Shown here: positions 10,797-21,138 of the stretch, one piece after another
Position numbering within the stretch: the stretch's first letter is position 1
Layout of the letters: each line of letters opens with the position of its first letter
DNA from: Neolentinus lepideus HHB14362 ss-1
Taxonomy: Eukaryota; Basidiomycota; Agaricomycetes; Gloeophyllales; Gloeophyllaceae
Direction of reading: 5' to 3'
Assembly: GCA_001632425.1 (NCBI GenBank)
Contig: KV425565.1
Span: 448,016-512,015 of the forward strand
DNA: 64,000 nucleotides
Notes under the pieces: model-generated
The model's input: only the letters and a program-made list of their open reading frames with translations
What the model was told of the DNA's origin: nothing
The model's database searches: none
Translations under genes and position numbers: made by a program

Positions 10797-11628
10797 ATGA
10801 CCAGAGGCCGCAAGAAAGATCTCACTATCCCCCCGACGAGGGCGCTTACCCAGCAGCGCGACTACAGGGCGCGCAAGGCGAAATATCTAGTAGATTTGGA
10901 GGAGCGATGCCGTAAAGCTGAGGAGGAGAACGTGCACCTAAAGAAAGAGCTACAAGTGCTAAAGGCTCAAAGTGGTATATCTGCCGCTGCAATGCGCTTC
11001 AGCCCAGAGATGGTACACAGTATAATTTCGTACTCTGTAGATCTGTTTATCTGATAAAGGTTTTCCCTTGGCTGTGACTTCGTGGGCGTAACAGGTACGA
11101 GCTACGACGGAACTCATGCAACATGTGGCGGATACCCAAGCATCTCTGATCCATTTCCAGCAAGTCATGATAGCACAACCAAACGAGCCTCACGGCAACG
11201 CCTCTCCATCATCCCTCACGTCGGCAATATCTCCAAATAGCGGGGCCTCACTGCCGTCTGCTGCTTTCCAGCTTCCTCCAACGCCGCCGGCCGTCTCGCC
11301 GCATACGCTCGCAAGAGAAGTCTTGGCCTCACTTCCTCATCTTATTATCCCACCCGCAGCTATCCCTACGCCCGACGGTTCCAGCCAGGACGAGCGAGAA
11401 GTAGGGGACTGGCGGGAAGCTGAGTCAAGCAGCCGCAGAAGCGAGAGTCCCATGTCGGAGTGCTGCGGTGGCATCATGGACTGCACCGGTCTCATCGAGT
11501 CCGAAGATGAAGACATCGCTCCTCGTCGCAGATGTCATCAGAAAACGTCAGAGTTGCGTTCCACGTCTGGAGGGTCAGATAGAACGGGGGAGGCCGGTCT
11601 GAGCACTTCGAGACCCGGCTGCTGTTAA
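10797..11628 (+). CDS. bZIP transcription factor with C-terminal Cys motif
   Basis: Two exons, 10797-11012 and 11095-11628, join in phase to about 249 residues. The start carries RGRKK followed by a basic region (ALTQQRDYRARKAKYL) and a leucine-zipper-type heptad stretch (LEERCRKAEEENVHLKKEL), so it is a DNA-binding bZIP factor of a Yap-like kind. The rest is Ser/Pro-rich and probably disordered, with a short SECCGGIMDC motif about 55 residues before the end; paired cysteines of this kind can sense oxidants or metals in Yap proteins. Its stop lies about 170 bp from the convergent ACR3 stop. Target genes are unknown; a link to ACR3 is inferred from position only. Confidence 0.85.
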
Positions 11629-11796
11629 TGAACTGTAATACATTGTTGTCTCAGTACTACCCATGCTCTTCTAGCATTCTTTGGTGAGTGATATCCATTC
11701 TTCACCGATGTTGCTGACATGTCTGGTAAATTTGTCCAGTTGTTATGTATCCTGAGTCGCTGCCTGTATTATAATGTTGTCATGCTGCTTCAATAC

Positions 11797-13221
11797 CTAT
11801 ACGAGCTGTGGGCTCTTCTCGCTTTCCAATTCGTTGATGCTTTCTTGGCTATCCCAGTTCAGCCGTCGGCCAAGAAGTAAGGCCACCCAGGTGAGAGCGA
11901 GCAATACCGGGACTTCTACCAGCGGCCCTATCGTGGCGGCGAGAGCCTGTTCTGACCCAACACCGTATATCGCGATAGCCACGGCGATTGCCAATTCCTT
12001 AATACCCACACGAGAATAATCAGCTTCGCGATCTCAGAGAGAACGCGTCGTAACTCACAAAATTGTTGCTCCCAGCAGTGAAGCTCTGCACGACGGCCAT
12101 TTCGTATCCCCAATTTCCTTTCTTTCCCTTGTCGCGCCGTGACAAGTAGTACACTAAGGTGAACGTCGAGGACCACATGATAATGAAGTAGAGGATCATA
12201 GGTACGAAGACTCGGAAGACGGGACCGAGGTTGTGCAGGATGTGATGACCTTGGTAAGCGAACATGACTATGATTGTATATAGGAGACCTAATAAGGCGA
12301 GAGGTGAGAAGACAGGCAGGAACCTTTCGTGAAAAAAGGCTGGGCCGGTAAGGACGAGCACGCTGTAGCGAGTGATGACTCCAACCACCAGCGGTATACC
12401 AAGATACTGGGTGATGCATGAATGAGACAATGGGCTTGGTCGAAGCAACTACGGGGACTCACTATCAACACTGATATGGCCACATCTCCGTATGCAAGAT
12501 TGATCCCTTTGTCCTTTGCCTGACCCCCGAGGATATTGATGAACAGCAGGGCGTAAGGCGAATACAAGACGATCTGCAGGAGCGAGTTGAAGACGACGAG
12601 AATGGCGCAGTAGTCGGCGTCTCCCTTGGCAAGCTGATTCCATATCATGACCATGGCGATGCATCTTGCTAGTCCAACCATGATTACGCCAGCCCGGTAG
12701 GAAGGCAGATCGGGTAACGTTGCCCAAGCCACACCCAACATTACCAGCGGGCCGATGATCCAGTTGAGAATGAAGGAGAAGCCGATCTGTATCCAGATCC
12801 TGGAGGAGGAGAATAACTTCGGGAGGGTCTCGTATTGCACTTTGGTTAGGATGGGCCACATCATGACGATCAACCCGATTGCAATAGCTAGGAAAGCGCC
12901 ATCAGCAAAGGGGCCAAAGACCGAAATAGCGACACGTACGTGCAGATACATTGTGGAAGGTTGCTGTGCTGAAGGCGTGCTGAACATTAGGTGTGTATTC
13001 CCCGATGATGACACCAATGATCATGCAAAGTAATATTGCAGGTGTTAATAACCGGTCAAGTAGGCCAAGTTGCGTGATCAAGGCTGATAAAATCTACTGA
13101 GCTTTACGTGGCTGGGGCTCAGCATTTGCATCTACTGACCTGTGGGACGATCTACGTGTTCGGGAAACCCTGAGAGTGAGTCACTAGGGCGGGAAGGAGA
13201 CATGGTTGAAGGCGGGTCCAT
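11797..13221 (-). CDS. ACR3: ACR3-type arsenite efflux transporter
   Basis: A ten-helix plasma-membrane As(III)/H+ antiporter of the ACR3 (BASS) family. Exons 13221-13140, 13083-12940, 12887-12463, 12406-12059 and 11997-11797 join in phase to 399 residues, the typical length. Family marks are [38 protein letters not shown], the conserved cysteine in [20 protein letters not shown], the [17 protein letters not shown] helix, and the glutamate in the joined [18 protein letters not shown]. Cys and Glu of these two motifs are needed for transport in characterised homologues. ATG 13221 is chosen because it opens the only exon that joins in phase to the first helix. The gene is convergent with a bZIP factor. 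Confidence 0.95.
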
Positions 13222-16144
13222 GATAGAGTGGGAGGAATTGTACAGGAAGCAATGGGTAACGAAATCGATTTCTTAGCCATGGCGGTGATTCAAGTACTTG
13301 CTGCAGCCGGGTGGTCTTCAAAATGATCGGCATTGATTTTGAAGTTGTCGCCAAATTCGAATTAGGTCGTTATACCGAACCCCAGACTATGGTCTCGCCG
13401 GTCTCTAATCTCAGATCGCACGGTCCGGACTGCATCCGACGTGGTTTGGATCCAGGTTCAATCAAAATCAATATTCAAGCCCCTCACCATGGCGGCTGCC
13501 ATGGCATTCCACTCGATACAGCAAGAGACACCTGGGATTAGCTTGGTTATTCACAGGTCTGTGCTATCTCATCCGCCGTGACTATAGACTCATTATCTGA
13601 AGATTCGGCGCCACTATCTTGTCAGGAAAGATCACGCGACTTCTGCAAGAGAGAGGACATCCCTGATCACCGGACGCGTAACTACAGAATACCTATCCGA
13701 AGCAGCGCATCAAGCTGCGAAATAAGCTCTGTAGCAGCGATGACGACTTGAAGGGTATCAGAGAGAGCGGGAAATGTGAAGTGACTGCTCTGTAGGACAC
13801 AGACGCTGCGAGTGATCACTCTTCAAAGCCTCACTTGTCAATGCGGATACGAAGGCTGCAGCTGCCTCAGCTGGAAAGATTGTGCCTAAAGATGAAAGAC
13901 CCATCCTCGTTTCTTCCTCTCGCTCAGATCACTTCCTTTTGAGCTCAGCGTTCGTGTTGTTCAACAGCCAGATCTCGGCTCCTCTGGCTAAGACGTCTCT
14001 GCTGCACCATCAAGTCTATCGGATGGCTGGCAAATACCTCTAGGTGCATGGAGAAGACGTGATATGGGAAAACTCAGCCTTAAATCTGTACCATCAATTA
14101 CCATTGGTCTCACTTTGATATATATGGGCAGAATTCTTGGGACGTCAATGAGCGGCTGATGGTCTTCAAAACACTCATTCAGAAGTTCGACGCAGTGACC
14201 TTCATCGGCGCATTTTCGAACATCATCTCACTATGCGATACGGTCAAATGGCTTTCTTGGATCTGTGGCTTCTGTTCTTGTGGGAGTGATTGAGGGTACG
14301 AACCTCTCATGTCCGTGCTTATTGTATTGACGGTCGGTACAGCCTTTCACCGGTCTGATCCTACAGCTCGAACTAATCTTGGCATGAGCCATCTTCTATT
14401 ACAACCCAAATGGGGCCTATAATCTAGTGATAGAAGGACTTCCCTTGACGTTGATAAACCCGATAGGAGAGACGGAGAGCGGTCCGTGTTATCGGCGAGT
14501 GATGAAAGCCGATGATGCGGAGCCTCTATCCAGTAGGAGAACGAAGAGCTCGAGTGGAGGCTTTGGAGGAGATTGAAGGGTATAGTTGTTCTGTCAGTGG
14601 AGACAAACTCCACAACAGTGATAGAAGGCTCGATGATGTCAGCGGCATCAATTTGTATGCGTTTGACCATCCAGCCCTCGTCGACCCACCACTGAAGGAC
14701 AATCTGGCTACCAAAAGATGCTCCAGGATTAAGCGATGCGGAGGCTAGAGCGAATGCTGAGCCAGGAATCAAGACTAGTGTTGTAGGGGCGGAGGTGGAT
14801 GGAAAGGGCAGAGTGGACGTGCATCTGCCACCTTCAGAAGAACGACTTGAACAGACTTCTAGCATATGCTAGGAATGGACCTTCATGTTTCTGGTGCGCG
14901 ACGTTCGTTCCATGTGATAATTCGATGCAGTAGATTCATGACAGATCGTTTACGCATGGGGCATGTGTCAGACACCGTGTTCACGACATTGTGCTATATC
15001 CATATCAATAACACTTTTGCGTCTGAGTGCTGCGATATGTAAAATGAAGAGACAGACTGAGATCTGTGATCACGCGACCCGACGGACCGACTCTGCTGCC
15101 ACAGCGTGACATGCAAAATATTGCAGGAGGGGCATCAGAAAGAACATGCCGAATCAGTAAGTTCCTATTCGAGACTATGAATACGGGATGTGATTCACAA
15201 ATGGCGTACCTTCAAGAGAGGTACATGAAGCAACGAAAGTCAGTCGCAACAAACTACAACAGAACGTCGAACTACCATGCGCTCGTTTTGAGGACCAATG
15301 AGATTCCGGGTACACGTCACCTACGCGATCCCCACCGTAGCCCTGCCTTCTCTCCGAGGAAGCCAAGGCCACACCGTCACTAGACGAACTTGCACAAAAC
15401 CAAGCCCAAGTCGTGTTTGGGACTCGTTACGCAGACTAAAAATAGCGGTACAGTTAGGTACAGTGCCATTCAAAACACTGAAGACAAACTCTTTGCTACC
15501 AGCATTTGTTCGCCCTCTAGCGGCCACGAATCCCAGGCCAGGAGAATCGTCTGCCTGGAAGGAGCGTCTTCCATGGGCAGCGCTGTAACGAGAATAGCCG
15601 CGACTTAGTAGGTCAGCAGTATGCACTCGAGAAGACTCAGATGGCGTTAAGGGGCATTGCAGCTCGCATACGACCCAAGTCATCCGTCCAACAACAGATG
15701 CAGATCTTACAGCGTAGTCGAGATGACATATGTTGTGATCCTAGCGGGGCACTTCGAGGGAAAGATTGGTACTCGACCTTAATCCCGCAACGGTCGGGAT
15801 ATCACTCCCTATACCGCTCGGGTTGGGCTGACAAATCTATGCCCCAGACCAGGAGGCATCGTCGTCGGGCATCCCAGTCTCCTCGCCGAGCGTGATTACT
15901 AGGATGGGCAAAGTTTTCCGCATAAGGAAACGGAAGAAAGACTGGGCCGATCGTCTAGTGAAGTTGCACAATTATTCGCCGCACATGCAGAATTGCTTGC
16001 AAAGCTATCGCCGAAGCAACAATATGGGCTTCATCAGCCAAGGGGAGAGCCACCACTCATTGATAAACTTGATATGTGGGCTCGAGTATAAAGGGACAGA
16101 AGTATGCAGATGTGGACCACAACCACAGAACCGACTTCTTCGCC
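13222..16144. other. Gene-poor 2.9-kb stretch
   Basis: No gene can be supported here. The longest open frames are 14865-14347 on the minus strand (172 codons, Ser-rich, no recognised motif) and 15683-15321 on the minus strand (120 codons). Both lack introns, neighbours or domains that would argue for coding, and overlapping frames of similar size exist on the other strand. The right end should contain the promoter of the reductase at 16145, including TATAAAG at 16087. Old repeats or decayed genes could be present but were not recognised. Confidence 0.4.
16087..16093 (+). promoter_or_regulatory. TATA-box candidate of the 16145 reductase
   Basis: TATAAAG lies 58 bp upstream of the ATG at 16145, a reasonable distance for a TATA element with a short 5' untranslated region. 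No experimental support is visible. Confidence 0.45.
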
Positions 16145-17513
16145 ATGTCTAACAAGCAGCAACTCGTATTAGTACGCACAGAATATCCTCGAGGTATCCA
16201 TTAACAGCTAATGATGTGCTCGTAGGTCACCGGTATATCAGCCTTCATCGGCTCGCACGTCGTAGCGCAACTGCTCGAAGCTGGGTACAGAGTCAGAGGG
16301 TCAGTCCCATATCGGCAGCTCATATTCGACGTGTTCTGATATCCTCCAAGGACCGTCCGTGAGGCCAAGCTCCAAGCCTTCCAGGGTGCATACAAGAAGA
16401 AATACCCCGGGTCTAACAGCATGGAGATCGTCGCGGTCAACGACATAGCCAAGGGTGATCTCCGAGCCGCCTTGGAAGGCGTCGACGCTGTCATCCACGT
16501 CGCTTCACCTCTCACCGGAAGGGCGGCCGCGGAACAGACTCTTGACGTACGTGATCATCATACTAGGCAGGAGCGTTCCCGTAAACCCGCGTATATTCGT
16601 CTAGGACGCCCTCGAAGGCACGTTGAACGTGCTCCGCCAGGCAACGACGGCGGGTGTAAACAAGGTAGTCGTCACCGCAAGCTGGGGAACGACTGTAACT
16701 CGTAAGTCGATGCACTTTCAGCCGAATCTGGCGCTTATTCTTGTCTAGCGGGTACGGATGAAGCCTGGTCAGATATAACCATCAACCAGAACAGTAGGTG
16801 CTCGTTCTCCTCTGAGACATCGCATGCTGAAAAACACATCGTGTACCGTAGGCTGGGGCAAGGTCACCAGAGAGCAAGCGCTTGCAAAGGCTGACGATGT
16901 GATGTATGTATATCTGTCCTCCAAGATTCTAGCCGAGAGAGCCGCCTGGGAATACGCGCAGGCTCACCCCAAGCTTGACCTTGCCACTAGTGAGTGTTGA
17001 GCGCCAACTGCAGTTGGGACGCCTAGTACTGAGCATGAGACTTCAGTCAACCCGCCCTTCGTATACGGTCCCTGGCCATCAGGTCTGCCAGTTCCCCCAA
17101 CTAACGCGTTGGGTACCAACGGTTTCATATACAACCTAATCTCCGGAGAGCCCGGAAGACCGCTCCCCTACCAGCAGAACCCCGACTACGTCGATGTCCG
17201 CGATGTCGCGCGGGCGCACGTTGCCGCACTCAGCGTGCCGCCACAGAAAGAGTTGTACAAGAAGCGGTTCCTCGTCACTCCAGGCGTGATATTTTGGTCT
17301 GACGCGGTGAAGTACCTCGTGGAGGCCAGGCCGGAACTGAAGAATAGACTGCCCGCTGTCCCGGAGGATTACAAGAAGCCTGGGCCGATAGCGAGGGTTG
17401 ATACTACCCCTGCGAGAGAGCATCTTGGGATTACTGAGTATATTCCATGGCAGAAGACGCTGGAGGATGCGATTGATTGGCTACTTGAGGCAGAGAAGAG
17501 CTGGAAAGCCTAG
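16145..17513 (+). CDS. Extended SDR: NADPH aldehyde / cinnamoyl-CoA reductase-like
   Basis: This is a dihydroflavonol-reductase-like extended SDR. It probably reduces aldehydes or ketones such as methylglyoxal or aromatic aldehydes with NADPH, but the substrate cannot be read from the sequence. Exons inferred are 16145-16171, 16226-16299, 16351-16546, 16605-16701, 16749-16793, 16852-16989 and 17047-17513. Signatures are LVLVTGISAFIGSHV (Rossmann loop, with Ala replacing the second usual Gly), GVDAVIHVASPL, VVVTASWGTTV, the catalytic YLSSK, NPPFVYGPW and the C-terminal DYVDVRDVARAHVAAL. A 5' mini-exon of nine codons carries the ATG. The family is abundant in Agaricomycetes, often near secondary or aromatic metabolism genes. 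Confidence 0.88.
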
Positions 17514-17584
17514 TTTCGTGTAGTATTCGCATGCATGTGAATAATAGTTCCAGGATAGATCGTTACGGTTTTTAAGGTCCGTAA

Positions 17585-17721
17585 GTCCACTTCAAAACCA
17601 AGTTGATGCCACTAGAGTATATGAAGCGTTGTGGTCTTCGTGTCGCTGGAAGCAAAGTCCACTTGAAAACCAAGTTGATGTCACTAGAGTATCTTCAGCG
17701 TTGTGGTCTTCATGTCGCTGG
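17585..17721. repeat. Tandem duplication, 72-bp unit, two copies
   Basis: Two head-to-tail copies at 17585-17656 and 17657-17721 share long tracts such as AACCAAGTTGATG, CACTAGAGTAT and GCGTTGTGGTCTTC. They differ at a handful of bases and lie about 70 bp downstream of the reductase stop, in what is probably its 3' flank. Confidence 0.85.
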
Positions 17722-17973
17722 CGGAGATGTAGACAGAACGACAATCTAGAGAAACAGTCAGAGAGGTAGTACATGTACGACAGCCCCAGTTCGTTGTGAT
17801 GGGAGGTCAAGAGGAAGCGCCCATTCGGTAATTCCCGAAACAAAGCTTGTCGATCGCGACTTCATACTCTTCACCTGTCTTCACCGGTCGACCCTTCGTC
17901 ACCTTTCGTCACCGCCGCATCGCCCAGCATATAGTGCCAGCATGCATCTAACGCAAATCACAGCTCGCCCCCC

Positions 17974-19281
17974 ATGACGTTGGTTCCCCGTCGCTTGCAG
18001 TTTATAAGCACCCGCCGCTGGACAACCCACAGCTTTACTGCCCCCGCTACTCTCACTCTTACCTCACACTTTCGAAGAAATTACTCAGAGATGCAGAAGG
18101 TATTGGATACTGTCATGGGCAAGTCCGGGTTCGAAACGGCGGATGTGCCGGACCTCGCGGGGAGGGTGAGTCGAACCGAGGGTAAACAAACCTATCTGAC
18201 CTTCAGACTCCCAGACTGCGGTTGTTACTGGAGGCACGGAGGGCATCGGATTTGAAGTTGCAAGGGCACTCGCGCTCTCGAACGCCCGAGTCTTGCTGCT
18301 CGCTCGCAAGGCCGATAGTGGCGAGGAGGCTATTAGGAAGATCAAGGACTCCGACAATCCCAATGCGGATGTGGTGTTTATGTCTTGCGATCTTGGGAAC
18401 TTGCAGAACGTGAAGGAGGTTGCAGATACGATTGCCAAGCAGGAGGAGCGGCTGGATCTGGTAAGTCGCTGAATGCGCGCATATACAGTCTTTTCTTACT
18501 GTGCCTGCAGTTAATTGCGGATGCTGGCGTCGGTGTCAACAAATTTGACGTATCTGCGGACGGGATTGACCGGCACTTTTCGGTCAACGTTCTGGGGCAC
18601 TTCCTTTTGATCAACCGCCTCTACCCCCTCATTCGTCGCACATCGACTATTCCAGGCGCACCAAAGCCGCGCATTGTGCAGGTGTCTTCGGATCTGCATC
18701 GAGCAGCACCGTCATCAATCAAGTTCGCCTCTGTCGAGGAGCTGGAGGAGAAGGCCTCACAGGAGCTGACAATGACGGCCGTCGCGCTCTATGCTCGCTC
18801 GAAGCTCGCCATGATCCTCCTCACCAAGTACGGGCTCGTCGAGCGCGTCATTCAGCCCAACAACGACAACATCCTGGCGCTTGCTACGCACCCCGGTGCA
18901 GTTGCTACTGGCCAGCAAGACCAGTTCAAGGAGTGCTACGGCCAGGTGTTTGGCACGATGCTCAAGCATATGGTCGTCCCCTTCATGCGCAACCCGGAGC
19001 AGGGAAGCTTGAGCACTCTGTGGGCTGCGACGAGTGATGAGGTTGAGAAGAATGGGTGGCAGGGCAAGTATTTCACGGATCCTGGTCAGCTGGGAGGCGA
19101 GTCATCGCAGGCGTGCGATGCGGAGCTTGGCAAGAATGTTTGGGAGCTCAATGAGAAGCTGGTGAAGGAAAAGCTTGGGCCTGACGGGCTCATTCCTTGG
19201 GGTAAAGAAGCTGAGGTGAAGCCTGAAGAGCAGATGGCGCAGGCAAAGGGTTTCAATGAGCCTGAACCTGTCCTGGCGTAA
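17974..19281 (+). CDS. Short-chain dehydrogenase/reductase (retinol-dehydrogenase/WWOX-like)
   Basis: Exons 17974-18165, 18215-18460 and 18511-19281 join in phase to 402 residues. The classical SDR pattern is complete: AVVTGGTEGIGFEVARAL (TGxxxGIG), RVLLLARK, FMSCDLGNL, LIADAGVG in place of NNAG, HFSVNVLGHFLL, IVQVSSDLH and the catalytic YARSK. The N-terminus (RRLQFISTRRWTTHSF) is basic and Ser/Thr-rich like a mitochondrial presequence. If translation instead begins at 18091 (MQKVLDTVMGK), the protein is 363 residues and lacks this leader. The C-terminal LGxxxWELNEKLV block is typical of fungal members. The substrate is unknown. Confidence 0.88.
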
Positions 19282-19672
19282 TGCTCTGTCGTGAAGGACG
19301 CGTAGTGCATACTGTGTAATAGTAGTTTGTTGTTGTATCAATGTTTGACTTGTGGAAGGGTTTAGTACAGTCGTTGCCAATAATATTGGCATTTAATATT
19401 CAATAATATTGCAGTGTCCTCGGGATCAAACAAGGTTTCCGAAACGGAGCATATTAATGTGGGGAAGTGAATGATCGGCGCACGACTGTCACAGTGACGC
19501 ATCGCGCGGTCACTGCATGCTGGGAATCTCGGATGACGTCGCGTGTCAACCTACCTTCAAATATGAATCTCGCCGGGGGGACGCGTCTCCTGCCATTTAT
19601 ACCGACTACACGCTCTCAGACGCATATACTTAACCTTGGGACCACATACTTTGCATCTCAACTGCCGCCCAT
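19282..19672. other. Intergenic region, AT-rich
   Basis: The region contains an AT-rich tract with a near-palindrome GCCAATAATATTGGC at 19376-19390 that is partly repeated about 20 bp later. It should hold the SDR polyadenylation region and the promoter of the next gene. No gene is visible. Confidence 0.4.
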
Positions 19673-20665
19673 ATGCTGTCCAACTCTCAGCGCCTCCTCG
19701 CCCGCCACAATGCCCGCGGCATCGGCAAGAGCGTGTACCGTCAAGGACCGAAGAGGTTCCAATCGACGGCCTCGACCAGCCAGAGCAGTATGGCGCCGTA
19801 CGTGGCGGCGGGAGCAGCAGGAGGGCTAGTCGTTGTTGGATCGGGTAGGCGCCCCCAGTCTTGACAATCGTATTTCATTTAATCCTTCTCCAGCATATAC
19901 GTATTACCATTTCTCCAGTCTCAAGACGCTGGTGGACACGTCCAAGTCTGCAAAGGCTTACCTCCAGCAAGCGCAGGAAGCCGTGAAAGAAAAGGCGAAG
20001 AACCCCAACGAGGCGCTCGCCTACCTTCGCCAAGTCGCCAAATCCTACATCGGGCTCGTACCAGGTCTCTCGTCCTACGTCGACGCCACCTTTGACTCGT
20101 TCGACCAACTTGCCGACAAGCACGGTGATGAGGTGAACGCTATTGCGAAGAAGGGGTATGACGAGATCCAGGGCATTATCCAAGAGAATGGGGGCAAGGC
20201 AGATATGCAGACGGCCACAAAGATCGTGAACGTCCTCCAGAAGCGGGCTGCGGAGCTGTAGGACCTAGCGAAGAGGGCAGGAGGTGATGCGATGGAGCCG
20301 CTGCTTGAGAAGTACCCGCAGTTGAAAGAGAAATTTGGAGGCGGGTACCAGCAGTTCAAGGAGCTGGTGGAGAGGCAGGGTCCGGAGGCGAAGAGGTATT
20401 TGATGACACAAAGAAGCAGGTGAGCACGGCATCTCGAACAGGGTATCGACGTTTGAGATTCTTAGCCTGTATTCTCTAGGTCGTGGAGATCTTTTCCAAG
20501 GGTATGAGCCAGGACGCTTTGAACCAGGCTCAGGACCTCGTCCGATCGAAATCTAGCGAGATCAGCAAGCTCGCCGAGTCCTCAGCGAAACAGGCATGGG
20601 ACAAAGGGTTGAACCAAGCACAGCCTTACCTCGACAAGCTCCCCGAGATTCGGCAGACCCTCGAG

Positions 20666-20670
20666 GAGAA
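20666..20670. repeat. Left target-site duplication GAGAA
   Basis: GAGAA directly precedes the 5' LTR and is repeated at 26360-26364 directly after the 3' LTR. A 5-bp duplication is normal for Ty1/copia integrase. Confidence 0.95.
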
Positions 20671-20949
20671 TGTCGACGCGTAATCCGCGCATGTGCGATG
20701 CAAAGGTATGACGCGTCGGGGTCGGAGTCCTTTCACAGAAGCTCGAGATAGAATACATATATTCACTCCCCCTCAGTCCTCCCTTTCCCCTCAGTCGTTG
20801 TGTCGTACACGGCTGAGGTATGTCTAACATAACTATTCACCATTTAACATGTGTTAATGTGTACCTAGATCTGCGTTGTACAGGTACATAATAATACTAT
20901 AAGTCGTTGTGTCGTACACGGCTGAGATCTGCGTTGTACAGTTTCTACA
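20671..20949 (+). repeat. 5' LTR of copia element (279 bp)
   Basis: It begins TGTCGACGCG and ends TTTCTACA, with canonical TG...CA ends. By reading it is identical to the 3' LTR. It carries two internal direct repeats: a 24-bp unit at 20794-20817 and 20903-20926, and a 17-bp unit at 20867-20883 and 20925-20941. An AT-rich ATACATATATTC near 20753 could act as the TATA element of the promoter. Confidence 0.97.
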
Positions 20950-20950
20950 G

Positions 20951-20966
20951 GTTATGAGCCCCTGAC
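20951..20966 (+). other. Putative primer-binding site
   Basis: The sequence just inside the 5' LTR, GTTATGAGCCCCTGAC, occupies the normal position for a tRNA primer site. It does not match the classical initiator-Met site that I know, so the tRNA is not assigned. Confidence 0.4.
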
Positions 20967-21138
20967 ACCTCGTGCTCTCGCAAGCCGAGTCGCAGATCCT
21001 GTACGTCGTTTTGATCCTCGGACCCGAAGTGCGACCCGAAGCGCCCACCTACGTGCGCGTCCTCGCTTTTCATAGCGTTCGCCCCCTTCTTCATATACGC
21101 TCGCTGCCTCGCCCGGCGCCCCCACTCTTTTGTCGATC

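Noticed and set aside
14347..14865. 172-codon open frame on the minus strand
   Set aside because: Ser-rich, no motif, no introns, and the opposite strand is also open over part of it; probably a chance frame.
15321..15683. 120-codon minus-strand frame overlapping a plus-strand frame
   Set aside because: No recognisable domain, no splice context and competing frames on the other strand.
21130..21138. Non-ATG start of the copia frame at 21130
   Set aside because: The first ATG at 21139 is a better start; the upstream codons are only an open extension.
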